Source: an uncultured Collinsella sp. (GTDB lineage: Bacteria; Actinomycetota; Coriobacteriia; Coriobacteriales; Coriobacteriaceae). Taken from it: a DNA stretch of 59,898 nt. A model generated the notes under the pieces. It was not told where the DNA came from. It saw nothing but the letters and a program-made list of their open reading frames with translations, and made no database searches. Location: NCBI GenBank assembly GCA_949285915.1, contig CASDZW010000010.1, positions 1 to 59,898 of the forward strand, written 5' to 3'. The position numbers were made by a program, and so were the translations under genes. Each line of letters begins with the position of its first letter. Within the stretch, counting starts at the first letter, position 1. This document shows positions 9,127 to 15,515 of the stretch, one piece after another.

Positions 9127-9603
9127 GTGCTGAGCATAGGACACGGATACGACGTGCATCGTTTGGTGGAGGGCCGCCGCTGCATCATCGGCGGCGTCGA
9201 CATTCCGCATAACAAGGGGCTTCTCGGCCACTCCGATGCCGACGTGCTCGCCCATGCCCTTGCCGACGCGATCCTCGGCGCGTGCCGCGGGGGCGACATC
9301 GGCAAGCTCTTTCCCGACGATGACCCGGCTTATGAGGGGGCGGATTCGCTCGTGCTGCTCGGCCGTGTGATGGCCTATGCCCGTGAGCGCGGCTATACCT
9401 TTGTGGATGCGGACTGCACCATCGCCGCTCAGGAGCCCAAGATCGGCCCGCATCGTGAGGCGATGCGCGAGAACCTGGCGCGCGCCCTTGGCGTCTCCGT
9501 CGAACACGTGGGCGTGAAGGCCACTACTACCGAGCGCCTCGGCTGGGAGGGCGAGGGCGCCGGCATCGGCGCTTGGGCCGTATGCCTGCTCGACCACGCG
9601 TAG
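9127..9603 (+). CDS. ispF: IspF, 2-C-methyl-D-erythritol 2,4-cyclodiphosphate synthase
   Basis: Cyclises CDP-ME 2-phosphate to MEcPP with loss of CMP. The 158-residue length is standard. The zinc ligands are visible as D9, H11 (GYDVHR) and H43 (within GHSDADVLAHA), and the C-terminal KATTTERLGWEGEG motif is intact. The GTG start sits seven bases after a strong AAAGGAGG. It closes the disA-ispD-ispF unit; the next ~100 bases contain no clear T-rich terminator, only a duplicated GTCAAAACG word. Confidence 0.96.
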   Translation: MLSIGHGYDVHRLVEGRRCIIGGVDIPHNKGLLGHSDADVLAHALADAILGACRGGDIGKLFPDDDPAYEGADSLVLLGRVMAYARERGYTFVDADCTIAAQEPKIGPHREAMRENLARALGVSVEHVGVKATTTERLGWEGEGAGIGAWAVCLLDHA

Positions 9604-9706
9604 CTGCACATTTGGGGACGGGGTCAAAACGTGCGGAGTCAAAACGCGTAAGAAAACGTTTCGATCGTCACCCTCAGATGACGTTGCGCGCACTATCATA
9701 GATATC

Positions 9707-9804
9707 GATGCAGGGGTACCCGGCACGCAAAGGCGCATGCCGAGTTGAGAGGGCGCTCTGCCCAACCCTTCGAACCTGTCAGGTAATGCTGTCGTAGGGA
9801 GCAT
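9707..9804 (+). promoter_or_regulatory. TPP riboswitch aptamer (THI element)
   Basis: The conserved thiamin-box pieces occur in order: GCAGGGGTACC, a variable arm ending CCGAGTTGAGAG, then CCCTTCGAACCTG, and TAATGCTGTCGTAGGGAGCA. GAACCTG and GTAGGGA are the pyrophosphate and closing-stem segments. It lies directly upstream of thiM, so thiamine diphosphate should switch the salvage operon off. Confidence 0.95.
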
Positions 9805-9817
9805 GGACGCGAACACA

Positions 9818-9893
9818 AGGCGCTCCCTGAGGGCGTTGCCGTCTGCGGGCATCAGCAGAGGGCAACGCGTGAAACCTCGGGTGGGCGCCTTTT
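9818..9893 (+). terminator. Riboswitch expression platform: intrinsic terminator with nested hairpin
   Basis: AGGCGC (9819-9824) and the following TCCCTGAGG can pair with CCTCGGGTGGGCGCCT, ending in a T-run (TTTTTC). Nested inside is a hairpin of GCGTTGCC...GGCAACGC (9833-9868). It stands between the aptamer and the thiM ribosome-binding site (GGAAAGG), the expected position for ligand-controlled termination. Confidence 0.75.
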
Positions 9894-9917
9894 TCGTTGC
9901 TCCGGAAAGGATCTTAG

Positions 9918-10757
9918 ATGATCGAGAAAGAAACGCTGGAAGCACAGGTGGCGCGCGCGGCGCAAAAGGTACGCGAGACGTGCCCGGTGGCGCCGTCTAT
10001 CACCAACACGGTGACCATCAACTTTGTGGCGAACGCTCAGATCGCTGTGGGTGGTTCGGCGGCTATGGTCTATCTGCCCGACGAGGGCGAGGCGATGGCT
10101 GAGATGGGCGGTGCCATGTACATCAACGTAGGCACGCTCCTGCCCGTTTACGCAGATACCCTGCCCGCTACGGCTAAGCGCCTGCACGAGCTCAACAAGC
10201 CGTGGGTGGTCGATCCTGTCGCCGTGGGCATGGGTAAGCTCCGCACTCAGCTTCTTGCCGACTTCAAGCCCTATAAGCCCACTATCGTGCGCGGCAATGC
10301 GTCCGAGGTGATTACCTTGGCTGACGTGTGGGGGCTCGAGCGCGCTGATGCAGGCGCTGCCGTGCGCGGTGTCGACTCCACGCAGGAGGTCGACGCGGCC
10401 CGCGCCGCCGCAGTTGCCATTGCACGCTATACGGGCGGCGCTGTGGCGGTTTCGGGTGAGACTGACTTGGTGACCGATGGTGAGACCGTGGTCTTGAGCC
10501 ACGGTGGCTCGCACTTCATGGCCAAGATCACGGGCTCTGGCTGCAGCTTGGGCGGCGTGTGCGCCGTGTACGCCGCATGTGCGGAGACCCCGCTTGCGGC
10601 GGCGCTTGCGGCGGTGGGCGTCTACAACGTGGCGGGCGAGCGCGCCGGTGCACGCGTGAACGCACCGGCGAGCTTCCAGGTGGCGTTTTTGGACGAGCTC
10701 TACCTCGCCACGCCCGAGGACATTGCGCATCACACCTTTGAGATCGAGGAGGCATAA
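9918..10757 (+). CDS. thiM: ThiM, hydroxyethylthiazole kinase
   Basis: Phosphorylates 5-(2-hydroxyethyl)-4-methylthiazole, the salvage branch of thiamine synthesis. The 279-residue product shows the family pattern SITNTVTINFVANAQIAVGG, then a glycine-rich core, WVVDPVAVGMGKLR, IVRGNASEV, and the phosphate-binding KITGSGCSLGGVCA near the C-terminus. Ribokinase-like fold, ribosome-binding site GGAAAGG, first gene after the TPP riboswitch. The stop abuts the next ATG directly (TAAATG). Confidence 0.95.
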   Translation: MIEKETLEAQVARAAQKVRETCPVAPSITNTVTINFVANAQIAVGGSAAMVYLPDEGEAMAEMGGAMYINVGTLLPVYADTLPATAKRLHELNKPWVVDPVAVGMGKLRTQLLADFKPYKPTIVRGNASEVITLADVWGLERADAGAAVRGVDSTQEVDAARAAAVAIARYTGGAVAVSGETDLVTDGETVVLSHGGSHFMAKITGSGCSLGGVCAVYAACAETPLAAALAAVGVYNVAGERAGARVNAPASFQVAFLDELYLATPEDIAHHTFEIEEA

Positions 10758-11111
10758 ATGAACACGCTGGTTGCCGTTGCCATCGCGCCGGTGGGCGTGG
10801 GCGACGAACTGAAGGAGTACGTGGCGGAGGTTATCCGCGTCATCCGCGAGAGCGGTCTTTCCTGCCGCACCAACTCCATGTTCACCGAAATCGAGGGCGA
10901 GTGGGACGACGTGATGCGCACGGTGCGCGACGCGACCTTTGTGCTTGCGGAGCGCGGTATCCGAACCGAGGTGATGCTCAAGGCCGATATCCGTCCTGGT
11001 TTTGAGAACATGATGGAGCGCAAGGTGCGCGTGGTGGACGAGATTCTGGACGGCGCGGGCTCCGATGAGGCCGCGGCGAGCGGCGCCGGCGCGTGCGTCT
11101 GCAAGGCATAG
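10758..11111 (+). CDS. MTH1187/YkoF-type thiamine-binding protein
   Basis: A 117-residue ferredoxin-like-fold protein of the thiamine-binding (UPF0045/MTH1187) family, recognised from VAIAPVGVGDELKEYVAEVI, CRTNSMFTEIEGEWDDVM and the RIRTEVMLKADIRPG-like segment. Members bind thiamine or its hydroxymethylpyrimidine part. It starts at the first base after the thiM stop, so it is translated with thiM. The C-terminus ends in an Ala/Gly stretch with two cysteines (ACVCKA). A role as thiamine or precursor carrier is inferred from the family and the riboswitch operon. Confidence 0.85.
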   Translation: MNTLVAVAIAPVGVGDELKEYVAEVIRVIRESGLSCRTNSMFTEIEGEWDDVMRTVRDATFVLAERGIRTEVMLKADIRPGFENMMERKVRVVDEILDGAGSDEAAASGAGACVCKA

Positions 11112-11122
11112 GGGGGTGCACT

Positions 11123-11824
11123 ATGAGCATACGTGACAACCTGGATATCTCGGCATATCTGGTATTAGGACCCGAGAACACCTGCGGTCGCCCTGTGGAA
11201 GAGGTGGTGGCTCAAGCGCTCGACGCCGGCTTCACCATCATCCAGGTGCGCTCCAAGGTGGCGGGCGCGCGCGAGATGATCGACTGCGCGCGCCGCGTGG
11301 CAGACGCCATTGCCGCTGCCGGCAAGTCCGACACCGTTCCGCTGCTCATCGATGACCGGCTCGATGTGGCGCTCGCTGCGCGCGAGATGGGCATCAAGGT
11401 CGACGGCGTCCATGTGGGACAGTCCGATATTCCGCCCGAGATTTGCCGGAAGTTCCTCGGCGAGGATGCGGTGGTGGGCCTGTCTGCCGCCGCGCATGAG
11501 ATGCGTCACTATATCGAGACGGCCGATGTCTCGGCGGTGGACTACTTTGGTGTAGGCCCCCTGCACGAGACGGCCACCAAGCCCGACTGCGGGCTTGACG
11601 ACGACGGACGCGTAATCACCCGCAGCTTGGCCGAGCTCGCCGAGCTCCACCAGGTGAGCCCGCGCCCCATCGTAGTGGGCGGCGGCGTCAAGGCTGCGGA
11701 CATCCCCGCGCTTGCGGCGACCGGCGTGGAGGGCTTCTTTGTGGTGTCCGCCGTGGCGGGCGCCGATGACCCGTATGCGGCGGCCAAGGAGCTCGTCGAC
11801 CTCTGGCGAGCAAACAGCGACTAG
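11123..11824 (+). CDS. thiE: ThiE, thiamine-phosphate synthase
   Basis: Joins HMP-PP and thiazole phosphate to thiamine phosphate. The 233-residue TIM-barrel shows LLIDDRLDVAL, VHVGQSDIPPE, the DYFGVGPLHETATKPD loop that binds pyrophosphate, and the C-terminal PIVVGGG and FFVVSAVAGADDP. The ATG preceded by AGGGGGGTG is preferred over a GTG ten codons upstream, inside the previous gene. Third gene of the riboswitch operon; no thiC, thiD or thiG is present here, so the operon is a salvage set that needs HMP kinase from elsewhere. Confidence 0.94.
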   Translation: MSIRDNLDISAYLVLGPENTCGRPVEEVVAQALDAGFTIIQVRSKVAGAREMIDCARRVADAIAAAGKSDTVPLLIDDRLDVALAAREMGIKVDGVHVGQSDIPPEICRKFLGEDAVVGLSAAAHEMRHYIETADVSAVDYFGVGPLHETATKPDCGLDDDGRVITRSLAELAELHQVSPRPIVVGGGVKAADIPALAATGVEGFFVVSAVAGADDPYAAAKELVDLWRANSD

Positions 11825-11866
11825 ACGCCATCTCTCAGAACGTTAGATTGTTCGCTCTTGTGCACC

Positions 11867-11889
11867 GGGCCCGGTCTTTCCGGGCCCGG
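11867..11889. terminator. GC-rich hairpin after thiE
   Basis: GGGCCCGG-TCTTT-CCGGGCCC forms a strong hairpin but has no T-run, so termination may be weak or factor-assisted. TATAAT at 11895-11900 just downstream is a likely -10 box for cysS, without a recognisable -35. Confidence 0.5.
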
Positions 11890-11973
11890 TCGCGTATAAT
11901 CGAGCAGTATCGCGCCCTGCCGCCGCGGTAAACCCGCGCCAGCATCACGGGCGAGGCAACGCGAGGAGATCTC

Positions 11974-13440
11974 ATGCTTATCTACAACTCGGCCACGCAT
12001 AAAAAAGAGGAGTTCGTCCCCATCGAAGAGGGCAAGGTCCGTATGTACGTGTGCGGCCCGACGGTCTACGACAACATCCACATCGGCAACGCGCGCACGT
12101 TCATCTCCTTTGACGTGATTCGCCGCTGGCTCATCGCGTCGGGCTTTGAGGTGACGTTTGCCCAGAACCTGACCGACGTGGACGACAAGATCATCAACCG
12201 CGCCAACGAGCAGGGACGCACCGCCGCCGAGGTGGCCGAGGAGTTCTCGAAGAAGTTCATCGATGTCATGCATGCTGCTAACGTGATGGACCCCGATGTG
12301 CGCCCGCGTGCCACCAAGGAAATCGGCCCCATGATCGGCATGATCAAGACGCTCATCGAGGGCGGGCATGCCTATGCGGCCGATAACGGCGACGTGTATT
12401 TTGCGGTGCGAAGCGATCCTGCGTATGGCGAGGTGTCCGGCCGCAAGGTCGACGACCTTATGGTGGGCGCGCGCATCGCCGCGGGCGAGGCCAAGCGCGA
12501 CCCGCTGGACTTTGCCCTTTGGAAGGCCGCCAAGCCCGGCGAGCCGAGCTGGAAGAGTCCGTGGGGCGAGGGACGCCCGGGGTGGCACACCGAGTGCGCC
12601 GCCATGGTGCACCGTTATCTGGGCTGCCCGATTGACATCCATGGCGGCGGGTCTGACCTTGCCTTCCCACACCACGAGAACGAGTGCGCCCAGGCCACCT
12701 GTGCCTGGCATGAGGGCTTTGCCAACACCTGGATGCATACGGGGATGCTGCTCGTTGACGGGGAGAAGATGAGCAAGTCGCTCGGCAACTTCTTCACGCT
12801 CGAGGAGGTGCTCGAGAAGCACTCCGTGGCGGCACTGCGCCTGCTCATGCTGCAGACGCATTATCGTTCGCCGCTCGATTTTTCTTGGGAGCGCCTCGCC
12901 GGTGCCGAGAACTCGCTGGCGCGCATCGCCGGCACCGTCAAGAACCTGGTGTGGGCTGCGCACCATGCCGAGGGTGCAGCGGACGCCGAGCTCGCTGCTT
13001 CGCTTGAGGCAGCAGTCGATGCCGCAAAGGCGGAGTTCGAGCGTCAGATGAACGACGACTTCAACACCGCGGGCGCGCTCGCGGCGTACTTCCAGTTGGT
13101 GACCGACGCCAACACCTACCTCGATCAGGCGGGTTCCGCAGTTGATGTAGACGTGGCAACGGGCGCCGCGGCGAGCATTGCCGGCGCGTTCAAGATTCTG
13201 GGCATCGAGCTTCCCGAGCCGGAGGAGGAGTTGCCGGTGGGGCTTCTCGGCGTGGCGGCCGGGCTTTGCGCTTACACGGGCGACGACGTTGCCGAGGCGG
13301 CCGAACAGATTCTTGCCGCCCGTGCCGAGGCCCGTGCTGCCAAGAACTGGGACGTTGCCGACGCCATCCGCGATCAGTTGCGCGACATGGGGCTCGTGAT
13401 CGAGGACACCGCTGCGGGCAGCCGCATCAAACACGCGTAA
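11974..13440 (+). CDS. cysS: Cysteinyl-tRNA synthetase
   Basis: Class I synthetase charging tRNA-Cys. In the 488-residue product the zinc ligand Cys27 sits in VCGPTVYD, HIGN is at 36-39, the zinc/active-site stretch GGGSDLAFPHHENECAQ is present, and KMSKS is at 265-269. The C-terminal half holds the DALR-like helical and anticodon-binding domain. The ATG follows GAGGAGATC. Its place before rlmB and yacP is the same as in Bacillus, except that the mini-RNase III gene usually next to cysS is not found here. A strong terminator follows. Confidence 0.96.
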   Translation: MLIYNSATHKKEEFVPIEEGKVRMYVCGPTVYDNIHIGNARTFISFDVIRRWLIASGFEVTFAQNLTDVDDKIINRANEQGRTAAEVAEEFSKKFIDVMHAANVMDPDVRPRATKEIGPMIGMIKTLIEGGHAYAADNGDVYFAVRSDPAYGEVSGRKVDDLMVGARIAAGEAKRDPLDFALWKAAKPGEPSWKSPWGEGRPGWHTECAAMVHRYLGCPIDIHGGGSDLAFPHHENECAQATCAWHEGFANTWMHTGMLLVDGEKMSKSLGNFFTLEEVLEKHSVAALRLLMLQTHYRSPLDFSWERLAGAENSLARIAGTVKNLVWAAHHAEGAADAELAASLEAAVDAAKAEFERQMNDDFNTAGALAAYFQLVTDANTYLDQAGSAVDVDVATGAAASIAGAFKILGIELPEPEEELPVGLLGVAAGLCAYTGDDVAEAAEQILAARAEARAAKNWDVADAIRDQLRDMGLVIEDTAAGSRIKHA

Positions 13441-13472
13441 TCTCGGCGACTGCTTTTTCTGCAGGAATACGA

Positions 13473-13504
13473 GCCGCTCTTTCCCCGAGGAAAGAGCGGC
13501 TTTT
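13473..13504 (+). terminator. Intrinsic terminator of cysS
   Basis: A perfect 12-base stem (GCCGCTCTTTCC / GGAAAGAGCGGC) with loop CCGA is followed by TTTT. Just downstream, TGCATA-TTGAC-TATGCA (about 13505-13521) is a small separate palindrome. Confidence 0.92.
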
Positions 13505-13613
13505 GCATATTGACTATGCAATTTCGGATGTACAAGTGAAGTGAGCAAAGAGCGGTGCCATATACTGTGGTGTGCAAAGACGTACAAAGCACCGACAAAG
13601 AACGGATTGTGGC

Positions 13614-14555
13614 ATGGCACAACGCGAACGTGCAGCTAAGCAGCAAAGAGCTTCCCAACAGAAAGCGGCAAAGAGCGCCTCGCAGCGTTCAGTGGGTGCC
13701 ATGAGGCAAAAGTCCGAGGGCAAAGCTCGAAACACGACGGCCGCTGCTCGTCCGAAAGGGGAGTACATCGAGGGACGTCGCGCCTGTACCGAGGCGCTGC
13801 GCGCTGGCTTTCCCGTCAAACGTGCACTCGTGGCAGAGGGTGAAGGCAAAGATGCCGCACTCGCCCAGATTGTGGACTACCTACACGCGGCCGGCGTGCC
13901 CGTCATTACCCGTCCCCGTGCCGAGCTTGACGCCATCTCCGCGCACGGAGCGCATCAGGGCATCGCGCTCGAGGTTGGCGCTTTCCCGTACGCTGAGCTT
14001 GCCGATATCGTTGCGCGTGCGGGCGAGGGCCCCGCGCTCGTGCTGGTGCTCGACCACGTGACCGATGCCGGCAACTTTGGCGCCATCGTGCGCTCCGCCG
14101 AGGTTGTGGGCGCCGCGGGCGTGGTCATTGCCAACAAGCGTGCGGCCGAGGTGACGGTTGCTACCTATAAGACCTCCGCTGGCGCTGTCATGCATCTACC
14201 CATCGCGCGCGTGCCCAACATCGCACGTGCGCTCGAGGGTCTCAAGCAGGCGGGCTTTTGGTGCGTCGGCGCGAGCGAGCATGCCGAAGGGTCCTGCTGG
14301 GAGTCGCCGCTTACCGGGCGCATTGCGCTTGTGATGGGGTCGGAGGGCGAGGGCATCTCGCGCCTGGTGCTCGAGACCTGCGACGACCTCACGCGCTTGC
14401 CGCAGCGCGGGGTGACCGAGAGTCTGAACGTGGCGCAAGCAACTACGGTGCTCGCCTACGAATGGCTCCGCGTGAACATCGCCGAGCTCGGCGACGCTGG
14501 CGCTGCAGTCTCCGACCAGGGCCGCGGGATTGCCGCGGCAGGGGCGGGGGAGTAG
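13614..14555 (+). CDS. rlmB: 23S rRNA 2'-O-methyltransferase, TrmH/RlmB family
   Basis: SPOUT-class methyltransferase expected to methylate a 23S rRNA ribose (RlmB/YacO group). From the chosen ATG the product is 313 residues: a basic Lys/Arg/Gln-rich N-tail (1-55), a substrate-binding domain (YIEGRRACTEALRAG), then the knotted SPOUT domain with LDHVTDAGNFGAIVRSAE, LVMGSEGEGISRL and SLNVAQATTVLAYEW. A GTG 14 codons upstream is possible but has no ribosome-binding site; the ATG has only a weak one (GGATTG). Followed within four bases by yacP. Confidence 0.9.
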   Translation: MAQRERAAKQQRASQQKAAKSASQRSVGAMRQKSEGKARNTTAAARPKGEYIEGRRACTEALRAGFPVKRALVAEGEGKDAALAQIVDYLHAAGVPVITRPRAELDAISAHGAHQGIALEVGAFPYAELADIVARAGEGPALVLVLDHVTDAGNFGAIVRSAEVVGAAGVVIANKRAAEVTVATYKTSAGAVMHLPIARVPNIARALEGLKQAGFWCVGASEHAEGSCWESPLTGRIALVMGSEGEGISRLVLETCDDLTRLPQRGVTESLNVAQATTVLAYEWLRVNIAELGDAGAAVSDQGRGIAAAGAGE

Positions 14556-14558
14556 CTC

Positions 14559-15254
14559 ATGTCCAAGAAGAACCGCGCGAAGGCTAAGGCGAAACGCTTT
14601 GGCGAGGGCTCGGCGAAGCCTATTGTCTCGGCGAGCACCTTTGGGGTGGGCAACGCCTTTTCGGCGGCGTTTGGCGATGTAGCCGAGCCGGCGCGCGGCA
14701 CCAACGCGCGCGGCCAGAAGGAGCTCCTGGTGGTCGATGGCTACAACGTCATTCATGCCGACCCGCGCTACGAGCGCCTTATCTTCGACCGTTCGGATGA
14801 TCCCTATTCGCGCGATGTCTACGACGCGGCGCGCACCTCGCTCATTGCAGACGTTGCCGCCTTTGCGCAGGGGCGCTATGAGCCGGTGATCGTGTTCGAT
14901 GGTGCTGGCAACGTGAACCCCGACCGTCCGAACCTCCCCCAGGCGGGGGTGCGCATTGAGTTTTCACCCACGGGGGTCTCGGCCGACACCATTATCCAGC
15001 GTCTGTGCACCGACGCGCGTGAGCATGGTCGCGCCTGCTCGGTCGTTACGAGCGACGGCACAATTCAGGCGACGGTCATGGGCAAAGGCGTCACGCGTAT
15101 TTCGGCACGCATGTTTGTGGGCGAGGTCAAGCAGGTCGATGCCGACGTGGCGGAGGCCGAGGCGGCGCCCGATCTCAAGCTCACCCTCGGCAGCAGGCTC
15201 GGTGGGGATTCCCTCTCAAAGCTGGCAGCGCTTCGCGACAGCTTGCGCTCGTGA
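14559..15254 (+). CDS. YacP/Rae1-family NYN ribonuclease
   Basis: NYN/PIN-like nuclease family that in Bacillus (Rae1) cleaves mRNA within the ribosomal A site. The 231-residue product has a basic low-complexity N-terminus (1-55) and then LLVVDGYNVIHADPRY with the first catalytic Asp, VIVFDGAGNVNPDR with the second, and VVTSDGTIQ with a third acidic site. It follows rlmB in the conserved cysS-rlmB-yacP order. Gene symbol left blank because rae1 activity is not shown for this group. Confidence 0.88.
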   Translation: MSKKNRAKAKAKRFGEGSAKPIVSASTFGVGNAFSAAFGDVAEPARGTNARGQKELLVVDGYNVIHADPRYERLIFDRSDDPYSRDVYDAARTSLIADVAAFAQGRYEPVIVFDGAGNVNPDRPNLPQAGVRIEFSPTGVSADTIIQRLCTDAREHGRACSVVTSDGTIQATVMGKGVTRISARMFVGEVKQVDADVAEAEAAPDLKLTLGSRLGGDSLSKLAALRDSLRS

Positions 15255-15305
15255 TGTGCACTCCGCTTGCGTAGCATGCGACCTTTGAGTATCCTAAATG
15301 CTCGC

Positions 15306-15377
15306 GCCAGCGTGGCTCAACGGTAGAGCAAGTGATTTGTAATCACTGGGTTGCGGGTTCGATTCCTGTCGCTGGCT
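15306..15377 (+). tRNA. tRNA-Thr (anticodon TGT)
   Basis: Acceptor GCCAGCG pairs with CGCTGGC; D-arm GGCTCAACGGTAGAGC; anticodon loop TTTGTAA gives TGT; T-arm with TTCGATT loop. CCA is not encoded. Confidence 0.96.
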
Positions 15378-15390
15378 CCCTTACACATCA

Positions 15391-15427
15391 AGCCCAGAGG
15401 CCGATGGGGTCTCTGGGCTTTCGTTTT
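15391..15427 (+). terminator. Intrinsic terminator after tRNA-Thr
   Basis: AGCCCAGAG...CTCTGGGCT stem with a small inner bulge, followed by TTCGTTTT. Confidence 0.88.
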
Positions 15428-15515
15428 GCGAACCCGCCCCTGTTCGGAACGCAAACCGGCACCTATCAACTGCGAACGGGCGTCTACAGCCCGCGCCGCG
15501 TCCCGCGAGCGAGGC

